A DNA stretch of 41,197 bases from Phaeoceros laevis (GCA_049999765.1 JBNGIQ010008546.1:1-41197), one strand, 5' to 3'. Positions 30,206 through 41,197 are shown, numbered from the stretch's first letter. Made by a program: numbers and translations. Notes: generated by a model not told the origin, from the sequence alone.

Positions 30206-31960
30206 ATGATGGCAGCCATCGCTTTCTTGATGTTTGAGGATCGCAGCGGAATGTGATTTAGGCCCTCCATCAAAGCACGGCGCAGCCCTGCGTGTCTCAC
30301 AATGGAGCAGTCCATGATATGCACATGGGCACTTGGTAGGTTGGTATCTTGCTGCGAATCTGGCAGGATGTCAAAATCCAGGAACTTACTGAATCTGCTG
30401 ACATACATATAGCTGCATTCACTCATACCCGAGGGATGGTCGAGATCGAAGTTAATAAACGCCTCACGAGGCTTGTAAAGAGTAGAGGAGATAAAACTAT
30501 GATATTTTCAGCCGAGGACAATGTGCTCCAGATCGCTAAGCACATCAGGCATATCACAAAATGCAGATTTAAACAGGCTACGTACCGAGATCCATTCAAG
30601 GGCTCTGCTCTCATACAAAATATGCACAGAGCCTGCGCACTGGCTTTTAGACTTACTACTAAGGGACTTTCTACTCAAAATATCCATTATCAGGACCCGG
30701 CAAGGGGTTTCCTCTTCCGAATCATCCTCGCATGATTTTGGCATGCAAGCCACGCAAACAGCAGTGAGCAGACAGAAATTCACCTACTCTACCACTTTGG
30801 ATAAGTTTTTGTCTTCAAACCCTTCTACAAAACGTGGAAGAGTCTTAGCAGACTGGACAGTTGCAGCATCTCCCCTTGCGCCTTCATTTGTAAGCCCAGA
30901 GGCAGCGGAGGTGGACGTAGTGGCGGCAGCCGGAGAGGTCGGCGTGCGCATAGTGCCAATTGGCTTGTTGCTAGGCGGTTTGCGCTGCGCAAAGAATTTC
31001 GAGCGGCCTCCATTTGCCCAAGGCACCAGCTGCTGCCTGCCCCGACCCCGATGTCTAGATGTTCGGACTTGCTCTTGGCCATTGCTGTCATTTGAACTCT
31101 TAAATTTGGGTTTGGGCCCAAAGAGTTTGACGCGCTCGGATCTGATGGCCTCCTCAGTAAAAGTTGCAGGCTTGATAAGTTTCTCAATGTATCGAGGGCC
31201 AGCATCCTGGCCGTACTCAGGAATGAGTTCCGCATCCTTATCCTTTGCATACTGTTTAGCCACCTTCATGATCATTTCCCTGATGTAGATGAAGGTAATC
31301 TAGGCTTTGACTAGCTCTCTGTTTGTCTGCAGCGTGAGGAACACCAGGAATGCACTCCATTGCAACTCAAGGGTGGGTTCATCAGTTTCGCGTGGGGCGT
31401 AAGACAGGGCATTGCTCCTGAAGGTGAGCCCTGTTGGCTTCATGCGAAGTGCTATTGAGAATGTCCTTCATGCCTTCTGACGATCGGCACCTTTTGTTTG
31501 CCAGAGGATGTTCAAACGTTCCCGCCTCCTTGAAGCATGGTGTCTCCGTATGGGTATCCAACGAAAGGCTAAATGTTGTAGCCAAGAGTTCCTTGAGCTT
31601 CGCAGCTTCCTCAGTGTTGATTTCGTCATCGATGACGAACTGAGGCAACAAGCTATGAACTCTTCGCAATTTCTCAATTCTAGCCGCAGAATCCTCAAGG
31701 CACACGCCAACAAGTTTGACCCAATCGTCAAATGCGAGGATGTCAATCAGCAGCGGAGGGGTTCCATCAGAATTGGCACTCTCAGCAGCTTGTTTGTCCA
31801 GCTCAATTACAAGGGCATGGAACTTAGGGCAATCGATGGTTGCATCACTGCCTGGCAAGCTGGAGATGGTACGGGCCCTCCTTCAAACCCCGGATATCCC
31901 AAAGCTTTGAGGTCTTCATGCCAGTCTTCCTGGCAGGTCCAGATCAAACGTATTAGCTAA
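30206..31960 (-). pseudogene. remnant of an unclassified retroelement (gag-like and pre-RT region)
   Basis: Coding-like minus-strand sequence in pieces. 31858-31382 has ELDKQAAESANSDGTPPLLI and DDWVKLVGVCLEDSAARIEK. After a frame change near 31440 comes LELQWSAFLVFLTLQTNREL, TAG at 31301-31303, then IREMIMKVAKQYAKDKDAEL and a basic GRGRQQLVPWANGG stretch. After TAG (30784-30786) and TGA (30508-30510) come YMYVSRFSKFLDFDILPDSQ and HVHIMDCSIVRHAGLRRALM. I half-remember the last blocks from predicted Chara retroelement proteins but cannot name the class; a DIRS-like or non-LTR element is possible. No reverse transcriptase or recombinase catalytic motif is visible here. It joins the Ty3 fragment at about 30205. 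Confidence 0.5.
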
Positions 31961-34003
31961 AAGCTAAAGCCTGAACAGGAAAGGCAGCGACCAAGCTACC
32001 TTCAAGACATATCAGAGTGTTCTTGGTACATACATACATAAGTTTTTACGAAAAAACTACTGTATAGTATGCGACATTGCCCTTTGACAGGGTCCTGACA
32101 TTGCGAGAGCAGGCTAAGATGTTTCGAGGCCAACACAGGAAGGCAACTTAGACCGTTTTTGCTTCGTACAGCAAGTAACGTTTACTCTCGGACGTGAATA
32201 TTTGTCATGTACAGGAGGTTGCAGACAAAAGTACTCATGGTAGCCACAAGGCAAAGACCTATTCTTTGGAAATTCAAACAAGCTTGCGTGTAAGGTCTAC
32301 AGCAGCCAGGTAGGTACGAGTGCCTTAGGCATGAGAAGGACACATGCTGTGTCTTGGACAGCATATTGACTGCAGTAATGACTGGAAACGAATGCCAGAA
32401 AGTGGTACGCAAATTGAGCCTTCACAGAGCTTTTACTGAAGAGCTGTCTTTTGAAAACCAAAAGAGTAGGTAAAAACAGGGAATCTTATGTGCATATCAG
32501 GCATCAGGGCTGCAGCAGGACTTGAAACAATTCAAGTTGCTATGAGACCGAGCCTTTTTGGTATATAGTGACAGCCGCAGTGATACAGCAATCTAACAGG
32601 GGTGATCACAAAAGTATCAAAGCTAATAATCCGTGTACAAGGCTGGCTGTAGGGAAAAGCTAACCAAGCTTCCACAACAGCAGCACAATCTCAAGCAAGC
32701 ATTTGCTGGGTGAGAGCAAACCTCGAGCCCCCCTTCATCAGTACCAAAGGGCCATCATCGACCAGGTTTCTAGCAGCTGTGTTGGTAGACCCGGCTCCTG
32801 CAAGAGATTTGTATGTCCAGACAGATTTGCATGAATGGAATACGCAGCAATCACTTTTTGGCATTTTACAACAGCAGGGACGGGAATCCAGGGCAACTGG
32901 TGCCAGGGGTCCGAGTCTCGGATATGTTGCAGGGACAACTTGTGCCCAAGAAGCCATGAAATTTGTTGTAAACGTGTCGAAAATCACAAGTCATCCAGGT
33001 GTGTGTGTGTGTGTGTGTGTGTGACTATTTGAGGAGGTTGACACGGTCCCATAAAGGGTCCCCTCCTTGCCCATATGCGGGCACCAGGTATGCTGGCCAT
33101 ACTTCAGTCCTTGCAGAAACATTCAGGATGTTAGAAACCAATCCATGCCAGAGTGCTAAAAACACCTTAGTAATGCAGGAACCCAGCGGCAAGTCCTTAC
33201 AAGTGCATGAGATAGCATGGGAAACTGGAAACAAAGCCAGCAAAACAACAATGTTTCAGAATGTGCAAGAAACGAAGGTACATAGGCGACCACCTGTTGG
33301 GTCATGGTGACCACAGCTGTAGAAAAAATCCTAACTGCACTGATGGAGCAGTCGTATTCAGTAGTCAAAGACTCAGAGAAGCAATGTTTTTGTGCAGCAT
33401 GGGAGGAAACTGCTTAGACCAAGGGACAAGGCAACGAAGAGAAGAAAGCTAAGGCAACAGGGTTAGAGCCAGAAAGTGAGGCAAGAAGATGAGACTATTG
33501 TCTCGAGCTGAGAGTCTTATAGGGGGAGCTTAGTGCTAGAGAGAATATCAAAGTGTGGGGTTACAAACGGCGGCTAGTGGCTTTTCGCAGTCATCATGAA
33601 TGAGTATCCTCCCGCCCAGCTGAAAATGGCTGTTTTTAGGCCTTAGAAGACTTTACAGTCACAAGAACACGGCCTGCTGCTTGGACAGAGTGCGGGCATT
33701 AATGGAGTCGATGACTCACAAAGGCAGGTTATCTGAACATCAGGTTGTGATGATGCCACGTAGGGCCGTCATAGAGATGTGTCCAATAGACCACTCCTTT
33801 ATGGACTGCCCAGGCTGCGTTGCCAACTATGAAGCAGGGTACCAAGTCAAAAGTAGAGCGAAAATGCACAATTTTAGCTTGATACAGGATCACAGGACTG
33901 CATTATTAGTTGTATTGTAGCACAAGGCATTAATGACAGCCAGCATAAAATAGTGTAGAGATACCTGTGTCCCTTCCTGCAAAGGTTCCATGCAAGTTGT
34001 TTG
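31961..34003. other. no supported gene
   Basis: About 2 kb without recognisable domains on either strand. A short plus-strand frame at 33681-33920 has some coding-like composition (EMCPIDHSFMDCPGCVANYE) but no start context or family I know. It may be host intron or UTR sequence disrupted by the copia element on its right. Confidence 0.4.
32999..33023. repeat. (GT)12 microsatellite
   Basis: Uninterrupted 25-bp GT run. Confidence 0.98.
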
Positions 34004-34248
34004 TGTAGGAATGAAGGTTATTTAAGTAGTCATTAGATAGATAATAAATGCATTAAGTAATTAATGTCGAAACGTCAAACGTCAACCGACGTAACACAAC
34101 TGTAAATGGGCACGTCAAATGCCAACCACCGTCCCGGCAATGGGACGCGGCCAACCGCCACCTCCTTTCTTTACAAGGAGCGTGCGCGCAAGTAAAGTGT
34201 TCGTCTTTCTTTATTCTACTTCCTAAACATCGATCCTTGCCTGATCTT
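34004..34248 (+). repeat. copia 5' LTR
   Basis: Aligns with 40352-40576 from TGTAGGAAT to CTACTTCCTAA (34225). The stretch up to the PBS (34226-34248) has no match in the truncated right LTR, so the exact end is uncertain. Confidence 0.88.
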
Positions 34249-34250
34249 GA

Positions 34251-34262
34251 TGGTATCAGAGC
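34251..34262 (+). other. primer-binding site (initiator tRNA-Met)
   Basis: TGGTATCAGAGC, complementary to the 3' end of plant initiator Met tRNA. It primes minus-strand cDNA synthesis. Confidence 0.95.
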
Positions 34263-34274
34263 GGGAGCATTCAG

Positions 34275-36308
34275 ATGGATCCCGTTGCACCTAAATCTAC
34301 TTGCGCAGTCTGCAACTGCTTGTTAGGTGACTGCATTAAAAATCTAAAGCACGAGCATTTCAGATTAGTATTGCAATCACTAAAGATGTCATTGTCTAAG
34401 AGATTTGGGTCGCTAGCTGAGTCTTTTCTTGCCGCCGCAGTGCATCACTACTATAGCTTACATTGCGGCGCCATGCCTAGACGTAGAAAATGCAGGAAAG
34501 CTACATCAGGTCGTCCAGGGGCTGTTCAACAGGAAAATCTTAATAGATTTTTGTCAGAAACAGTTCAACCTGCATTCAAAGGGCAAAATCCGGTCAGATT
34601 ACGTGTTCCAGCAATTGAGACACAACCTGACCCCCTGTCCTACGTTAGAACAGAGATTCAACAAAAATTATAGCAGGCAAACAAGATTTCTGTCGCTAGG
34701 GGTCATGCACTTACCAATTCAAAGGCAACTTTGTGTAATCAGTGCATAGATCACTTTAATTCGTTCCCATCACCTTCAGATCAGTTACTTGTTGAAGTGT
34801 ACGACGTCATTAATGCACATGCTACACAAAATGTCAAGTATGTTAAAGATATCTCTTTAAAACTTGACAAAGTATGGGTGAAATTGGAGAAATTTAGCAT
34901 ACAGCTGCGTACCTACACCATATCTCGAAACCAAGTTGAACCTGTTAAATGCTATGGGTTCAGGCATATGCGAGATCATGGTTCACCCTACGTTCAGAAA
35001 ATGCAAAACGCATTAGATGATGCCGATGAGATGTTTGCAGAAAAAGTGAATGCCCTCAAGAAGAGGGGCATAAACCCAGTTAACAATCTATGAATGTCAA
35101 ATAGCTGAAGGGGTGCGAGGAACATACTTTATAGAGGAAGGGCAACCGGTCGAGGACGTGGTGCAGCACGTGGAAGGGGGCATCCAGTTTCTGATCCTTC
35201 AAACCTGTTTGATCCTTTGTCCCTTAGCAGCATCTCCTCACAGTTGCATATTGCTGCCCCTCAAAGTCCTACACCTAGTGCACAGTCTAGAACAAACACT
35301 GCTGCACAGGCACAAGCATTCAAACAAGGGTTAGCGTTACAATTAGCTACAAGGGTAATTGAAGCGATGGCAGCACCTGCTGGTACTGTAAATAATACAA
35401 CTGTCAATAACTTGAAGATAGACTTCAAGGAAAAGGACAGATTCCTAGGCACTCAATTTGACATATGGGCTCTTAGAGTCAAAACCATCTTGAGAGAACA
35501 TGATCTGTGGGACGTAGTCACAGGGATTGCTGCAAAACCTGCTCAAGGTTCGGCTCCTGCAGACATAGATGCCTGGAATAAGAAGGATTTGCGTGCATTG
35601 GGGGTCATTCAAGCTGCCCTTGATGGCACCATGGTGGACTACACCTGAGATGTTGCCTCAACTAAGGAGGCCTGGGATGCTTTGAATCAAGCCTTCCAAG
35701 TAGTGAATGGTACCTCCATGGTGACGGCAACCAGATCCTTCTACACATGCAAAATGAAGGAATCAGATACGATTGCAATTGAGGCGCATATCACCAAGTT
35801 TCGCACACTTAGATCTAAATTGACATCAAGTGGTACGACTACAACTGAAATACAAGCTTCAATTGCCTTATTACTCACCCTTCCGGAAAGTTCTAGGACC
35901 TTTGTGAGCAACTACAACTCAAATCTTCGGAACATACAGCAAGCTACTCCACAAGGCCAAAACCCTACTGTGCACTTATCCAACCTGGTTGGTGCTCTTC
36001 TCGAGGAAGAGGCAACACAGAATGCTAATAGAGGTGGCACCTCCCATAGGGGAGAGACCTCAAACAGGGCGCTCTTTACTCAAAGGGGTCCTCACAGGCC
36101 ACCACCTCGGCAGCCATGGTCGGGTAACAATTCTGGACTGAATAAAAAGCGTCCAGGGGTTATGACAGCAAAGAAGAAAGGTACCTGTAACTGGTGTTTG
36201 ATACCGGGCCACTATGAGTCGGAATCCCGCAAAAAGAAGGCCAACGAGCCTCGTCGGGTTGCTTCACCAGTTGAAAGCAACCTGGTCCAAAGGAAAAATA
36301 CAATTTAG
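34275..36308 (+). pseudogene. gag: copia Gag with long N-terminal extension
   Basis: The ATG at 34275 lies 12 bases after the PBS. The first ~275 codons are an unusual extension: a Cys-rich start (CAVCNCLLGDC), a helical region whose best frame shifts at about 34430 and back at about 34675, then SLKLDKVWVKLEKFSIQL, and an RG-rich stretch (RATGRGRGAARGRG). The usual copia gag follows (FLGTQFDIWALRVKTILREH, STKEAWDALNQAFQ, UBN2-like). The zinc knuckle reads CNWCLIPGHYESES, with Ser where the fourth ligand Cys is expected. In-frame stops in the gag frame: TAG 34671, TGA 35091, TGA 35106, TGA 35646. The frame ends at TAG 36306 and pol begins in another frame. Confidence 0.85.
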
Positions 36309-36310
36309 CT

Positions 36311-39300
36311 GTGTTCATGGTGGCAACCAAGCAAGTCAATGATGTATGGTATATGGATTCATGTACGTCTACACATATATGTCACAACATGAAGTCATTC
36401 CTTCATTACACGAAGATGCCTCCTGGACAGGAAGTTCTCTTGGGTGATGATAGAGGGCTTGAGATAGTGGGAGTCGGTACAGTCCCGGTCTTACTAACAA
36501 ATGGCAGTACCATCAACTTGATGGACGTACTGCATGTCCCTGCCATGGTTAAAAACCTTGTTTCAGTCAGTAAGTTTCAAAAACAACATAGCTTAGCTAT
36601 TTCTTTCATTGAGCTTGACTGTCTAATAACTGATCTGCAGTATCAATCCAGAACCTTAGCCACAGGGAGGTCTGTCAATGATCTTTATGCCCTAGATTTT
36701 ACCTCAAATTTTGGGTTGCCTCCACCATCTGTCCAGGTAAGTCAGGCAAGCATGCGGGATCAACAGTCCCTTCCGTGGCACTACATGCTTGGGCATACAA
36801 ATTTTGACAAAATGAAAGCAATGATTGTCGATAATACTCTCTACAGAGAAAATTTTTTCCTCAGGTCTGTCCAGAAGCAATTTTGCGAGGCCTGCGCCTT
36901 CGGCAAGCACCATCGACTGCCGTTCTCCGACTCCAATCCCGCCAGGGCTACCAAGCTGCTGGAAATAGTGCACTCTGACCTCTGTGGACCTATGTCCACT
37001 GCCTCTTTGGGTGGTGCCAAATATATTCTTTCCTTCGTGGATGACTGGAGTAGGTACACGATTACCTGTTTCATCAAGAACAAAAGCCAGACGTTAGGCT
37101 GTTTCCAGGATTATGTTGCTTTTGCACAAAGACAAACTGGGGAGATGGTAAAAACCTTACGCAATGATGGTGGTGGCAAATACTACTCCGATGAGTTTGG
37201 TGCTTATTGTCGCTCTCTTGGCATTGCACACCAGATAACTGTCCCCTATACCTCGGCACAGAACCCTATAGTAGAGCTCAACAACAAGCATCTGCAGCAA
37301 TCTGCAAAAGCTTTGCTCAAGGTTTCTGGATTGTCCAGGGGGTATTGGGCAGAAGTTGTTGCTACAGCAAACTACATAAAAATGCGGCTACCTACAAAGG
37401 CTTTCTCTGGGTCTACACCCTATGAGCGGTGGACATCTCACAAGCCTCGTATTAATCACCTAAGGATTTTCGGTGCTCCAGCCTATGCACACTTGTATGA
37501 AGACCAGCGTGTCAAGTTGGACTATAAAGCACGCAAATACATCTTTGTGGGGTACACCGAAGGTATTAAAGGGTATAAACTCTATGACCCAGATACAAGG
37601 ACAACTACGCATGCTAGAAGTGTGTTGTTCAATGAATTACCTATGCTCATGCCTCCACCACTAGCTCCTCTCAGTACTCAAGCTACTAGCAGTCATTCTG
37701 ATGATGTAGAGGAGGATACAGAACCAGGTGTACTGTCACCTGTCCAGGTAGCTGCCCCACAAATGGCTGTTGTACCAGCAATATCACAAGCGCAGTCGTC
37801 CATTCCTCCTGCCGCAGTCTCTCTCCCACCAGTAGGACAGCAGGACCCATTGGATGCACACTCTGACGAGCCTAGTTATTTCCCGGATGATGATGATGCG
37901 TCTTGTAGGGTCTCTGATACCCATGGTATAACTGTTCATGATGCTGAGGAGCCTGCGAGTATAGATGATGACGACGAGTTAGTACAAGTGAATGACGATA
38001 TCCAACCACCACATGTAGAGGTAAATGCACCTGAAGAACCTTTGAGGAGGAGTTCTAGGAGACATACTGCCTCGCCAGATGAGTGGCAATCACCGCCCCT
38101 CACTTACAATTCGTTCCTAGTTGAAGAGCAAGGAGAACCTGTAGACTTGGGTGAACCTCAGTCTTACAAAGAGGCAGTAAGTGGTCATAAGGCAGACAAA
38201 TGGAATGTTGCAATTCAGTCAAAATACCAATCTCTGCTTGATAACAAGACGTGGGAGTTAGTTGATCTACCTCCAGGCCGCAAGGTTGTAACATGCAAAT
38301 GGGTTTTCAAGAAAAAGCTTACACAAGATGGTACCATTGCAAGATACAAGGCTCTCCTTGTTGCTAGAGGGTACAATCAAGTAGAGGGCTTGGATTTCAC
38401 TGAGACCTTCTCACCTATAGTAAGGGCAACGTCAGTACGAACCTTACTCGCTATGGCAGCACAGCATGATTATGTGATGCACCATATGGACGTCAAGACG
38501 GCATTCTTGAATGGTACCTTAGAAGAAACAGTATTTATGAGACAGCCTGAGGGATTTGAGGACAAAAAGCATCCCAACAAGGTATGCAAGTTGATAAAAA
38601 CTATCTATGGCTTAAAGCAGTTACCTTGAGCATGGTACAAATGCATAGATAAGTACCTTAAAGATTTTGGATTTGTTCAAAGCAACTCAGACATCAATGT
38701 TTACATGCTGTATGATAAAGATGGTGTATGTTACCTGGCGCTGTACGTTGATGATGCAGTAATCATTGCAAGTAACCCTACTCTCATGAATAAAGTAAAG
38801 GTTATTCTTACAGCCGAATACAGTATGACGGACTTGGGGCAGTTGACATACTTTCTGGGGGTGCAAATCATCCAAACCCTGCAGCTTCATACTGCGTTCA
38901 TACATCAATCGCAGTTCATAAGACAAGTGCTTATGAAATTCAGGATGCATGACTATAAACCTGCAGCTACACCCTTGGTTGTGGGAGAAAAGCTCACTTT
39001 GGATCAATGCCCAAAGACAGAGGAAGAACGACAGAAAATGGAGAAGTTGCCTTGTCGATCAGCAGTTTGCAGTTTGATTTACTTCAGGAATTGGACGAGA
39101 CCTGAAATATCACAGTCAGTAGGAACCACAGCTCAATTCTTAACTAACTATGGCAGTTCCCATTGGGTAGTTGTTCAACGCATAATGCGATATCTGAAAG
39201 GAACACCTACCTTGGGTTTGCTGTATAAGAAATACCCAGAAAAGCTTCTCCTTACTTGCTTCTCCAATGCGGATTGGGTAGCTGACAGCGAAACACGAAG

Positions 39301-39742
39301 GTCAATATCTGCAAATTGCTTACTACTGGGAAAGGATGAATATCATTCCACAATTATCTCCTGGTATAGTAAAAAGCAACATGTGGTTGCTCTCTCTTCC
39401 ACGGAAGCAGAATATGCTACAACTGCTACAGCAGTGCAAGATGTGGTTTATGCAAGAGCTCTGATGTCATCCCTTGGAGAAGAACAACCAGCTCCAACCT
39501 TGCTTATGTGCGACAATCAGTCGGCAATTGCGTTAGCCCGCAACCCTGTCATGCACTCTCGCACCAAGCACATAGACATAAAACACCACTTCATTAGGCA
39601 AGTGGTCAATGATGGCAAAGTAAATCTTCAGTTCTGTCCAACAGATCAGAATGTCGCAGATGTTCTAACAAAGGCGTTAGCTAGGGAAAAACATGAGAAG
39701 TTCTACAAGGCCATGGGCCTCACAGCAATGCCTGACACTTAG
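36311..39742 (+). pseudogene. pol: copia pol: protease, integrase, RT, RNase H
   Basis: One frame with a single stop, TGA at 38627-38629 within the RT (KQLP-stop-AWYK). Protease site WYMDSCTSTHICHN, with Cys in place of the Gly of D-S-G. Integrase: HHCC finger (HYMLGHTNFDKMK ... CEACAFGKHH), catalytic Asp in VHSDLCGP, Asp in LRNDGGGKY and Glu in NPIVELNNKH. The RT has KWVFKKKLTQDGTIARYKA, HHMDVKTAFLNGTLEE and the catalytic LYVDDAVIIA. RNase H has NADWVADSETRRSISANC, SSTEAEYATT and KHIDIKHHFIRQ. Length about 1,143 codons, normal for copia pol. The stop sits where CGA (Arg) is usual, consistent with one C-to-T change. This is the best preserved element gene in the window. Confidence 0.95.
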
Positions 39743-39921
39743 AAGAACCTAACATCCTATTAGACAGTGTCAGCCAGGCTACCTAACGCTGCATGCCTCC
39801 ATCCTTGGAATCTGCGCTGTCGCATGGTCGTGGAGCACCTATACCAAGGCTCTGCAGCCACAAATAGTGCTGGATTAGTTATGATTCACACACATACCCT
39901 GCAGTGGGAGCCTAAGCAAGC

Positions 39922-40218
39922 TCAGAAAGGCACACCATAGCGCAGGATTAGCTTGCCATCTTCGGAGAAGTCACTTCCGGCATACATGAATCGATCGGAG
40001 CAAGAAGGAAGATATCTGAAGGGGGCATTCTGAACCAGTTGTGGGAATCCTTGGGCGCGGCGCCACCGAGAGTGCGCCGCCTCTAGTTCCTCCTCGAGAC
40101 TGTAGAGTTTGGCGAAGCCGGCGCACACAAGACACGGTCTCTTCCGCCGAGCACAAGCATCGAGCGCAAGCACCAACACCACCGCCGCGAGCGCTAGAGT
40201 GAAAGCCGCCAGCAACAT
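39922..40218 (-). CDS. antisense ORF between copia pol and 3' LTR, small membrane-anchored protein
   Basis: 98 codons on the strand opposite to gag-pol, from the ATG at 40218 to a TAG at 39922. The open frame extends four codons further upstream without an ATG. An N-terminal hydrophobic segment (MLLAAFTLALAAVVLVLALD) looks like a signal anchor. A basic/Cys cluster (ARRKRPCLVC), a short charged helix (LYSLEEELEAAHSRWRRAQG) and a C-terminus ending LILRYGVPF follow. The segment is GC-rich compared with the surrounding copia sequence and has no stop, unlike gag. I do not recognise a family. It could be a captured host gene fragment or an element-specific antisense ORF as seen in some plant LTR elements. 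No promoter or splice signals were identified. Confidence 0.5.
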   Translation of the reverse strand: MLLAAFTLALAAVVLVLALDACARRKRPCLVCAGFAKLYSLEEELEAAHSRWRRAQGFPQLVQNAPFRYLPSCSDRFMYAGSDFSEDGKLILRYGVPF

Positions 40219-40341
40219 TTCGAGGGGCAACTAGGAGAGTGAAAACCCTAGCAGGTTATCCCGTCGTGAGTCGGTGGGAGCATGCAGCAAATACGTAACT
40301 TAGAGTCAGGTTGAATAGGTATTCATTATCCATTTAATGCC

Positions 40342-40351
40342 TAAGTGGGAG
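40342..40351 (+). other. copia polypurine tract
   Basis: TAAGTGGGAG directly before the TGT of the 3' LTR, a typical copia plus-strand priming site. Confidence 0.85.
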
Positions 40352-40576
40352 TGTAGGAATTAAGGTTATTTAAGTAGTCATTAGATAGATAATAAATACA
40401 TTAAGTAATTAATGTCAAAACGTCAAACGTCAACCGACATAACACAACTGTAAACGGGCACGACTTAAACGTCGTGCCCTAGAAGGCCAATTGCCGTCCC
40501 GGCGATAGGACGCGGCCAACCGCCACCTCTTTTCTTTATAAGGAGCGTGTTTGTCTTTCTTTATTCTACTTCCTAA
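40352..40576 (+). repeat. copia 3' LTR (3' end truncated)
   Basis: Starts TGTAGGAATTAAGG and ends at CTACTTCCTAA, where similarity to the left LTR stops. Compared with the left copy it has an extra ~17-bp segment forming a hairpin at 40456-40479 and has lost the GCGCGCAAGTAAAG segment. Confidence 0.88.
40456..40479. repeat. 9-bp inverted repeat in the 3' LTR
   Basis: GGGCACGAC, loop TTAAAC, GTCGTGCCC. Perfect 9-bp arms, absent from the 5' LTR. Confidence 0.9.
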
Positions 40577-41197
40577 TGTCGTGCTGCACCATGTCGGTGG
40601 TGAAAGCATGTCTAAGTCCTGACCTGAATTGAAGCTTGCTTAAAAAAGCATTCAGCATAAACACACAATGCATAAAACTCACCGTGACCTGATCAGCAGG
40701 TTGGTTTACCTGCCAACCTGGATAGCAAGTTGCACAAATGAATCACACTAAAAAGTGAAGTGACACTGGCCTCTTACTAGTTGGGTTCTAAGCGTTAGCG
40801 TGGGTTTTAATGAATTCACGAAAAGTGCAGGTGTGAAATTCCTGCAGGGATTGAGCCGGGCTCCGTCCTCACGATCGGTCACAGCGCATGAGCATCACAA
40901 TGTAAAGCTGGATTTGCATGAAGCAGTCAGTTACATCTGCTCGCGGCAGAGCCTACCTTCCAAAGAGGACTTGCGACAACTACTCAACCTAGCTGTTGGT
41001 AGCGCCTTAAGGCCTGCCCTCTGTTCCTGCTGGTCAACACGCTATCTACTGGCCAGCCTGCCTTGCCATCCACTCGGGGCTTGCTAGCCACAAGTTTGCG
41101 GCTTGAAATTGGCCCGGCACAAAAACCCATGAAGGGTGCATACTAAAGTTTAGCTAATTACCATACATTACTTGCGTGAATACAAGTGGTAGAAAAT
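40577..41197. other. right flank, no firm gene
   Basis: A plus-strand frame at about 40797-41087 contains coding-like sequence (NVKLDLHEAVSYICSRQSLP, SKEDLRQLLNLAVG), followed by a GT that could be a donor near 41000. It may be an exon of a host gene, but I do not recognise it. The remainder shows nothing I can name. Confidence 0.3.

Larger units (their letters stand above)
34004..40576 (+). mobile_element. Ty1/copia retrotransposon, full length, inactive
   Basis: The left LTR starts TGTAGGAATGAAGG at 34004; the right LTR starts at 40352. The PBS TGGTATCAGAGC (34251-34262) matches initiator tRNA-Met. The polypurine tract AAGTGGGAG directly precedes the right LTR. The domain order protease-integrase-RT-RNase H is that of copia. 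No target duplication is visible and the right LTR lacks the last ~20 bp, so the right end is altered. The LTRs differ by many substitutions and indels, several as G-to-A. Between pol and the 3' LTR lies about 600 bp with an antisense ORF. Confidence 0.95.

Overview
The window is nuclear DNA of a streptophyte. Spliced genes, a plant-type spastizin-like gene, a Ty3 chromovirus and a Ty1/copia element primed by the initiator-Met PBS TGGTATCAGAGC all point that way. The style of the repeats resembles what I remember from the charophyte alga Chara; that species guess is inference from memory. About four fifths of the window is nested, decaying transposable elements. Bases 12638-13037 are an assembly gap.

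Layout. 1-5128 (minus): twelve exons of a large gene resembling plant ZFYVE26/SPG15-like (spastizin) proteins, running off the left edge. 6200-7546 (minus): an unrecognised broken gene whose upstream end is cut by a chromovirus. 7547-13359: a complete but inactive chromodomain Ty3 element (minus) with two LTRs and a 5-bp target duplication (CCTAT). 13886-14006: an inverted duplication of a gene fragment that folds into a hairpin. 15182-15830: a pair of LTR-like direct repeats. 15880-16629 and 28583-30205: the two halves of a second Ty3 element (minus) that ends in a PHD finger. Its integrase is split by an 11.95-kb DNA element at 16630-28582. 30206-31960: remnant of an unclassified retroelement. 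34004-40576: a Ty1/copia element with an unusual gag extension and an antisense ORF between pol and the 3' LTR.

The most exciting part is 16630-28582. It has 22-bp terminal inverted repeats (19/22 matching), a 4-bp target duplication (GTTT), and an insertion point at which the interrupted integrase frame is continuous once the insert is removed. Two divergent spliced genes share a ~1-kb promoter region. One (plus strand) is a transposase-like protein with an RNase-H-like core, resembling DUF7869 proteins. The other (minus strand) joins a ParB-like domain to a bacterial-type beta-class amino-DNA methyltransferase. About thirty copies of a 16-bp palindrome, TACCGGATGTCCGGTA, lie in exons, introns and flanks of this element, and I found none elsewhere in the window. 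A ParB-like protein, a DNA methyltransferase and clustered palindromes on one mobile unit suggest a self-marking or self-segregating transposon that I do not recognise as described. This copy is dead: its genes carry several in-frame stops and frameshifts.

Across the element genes, nonsense codons are almost all TAG or TGA, as expected if methylated CAG and CGA sites decayed by C-to-T change.
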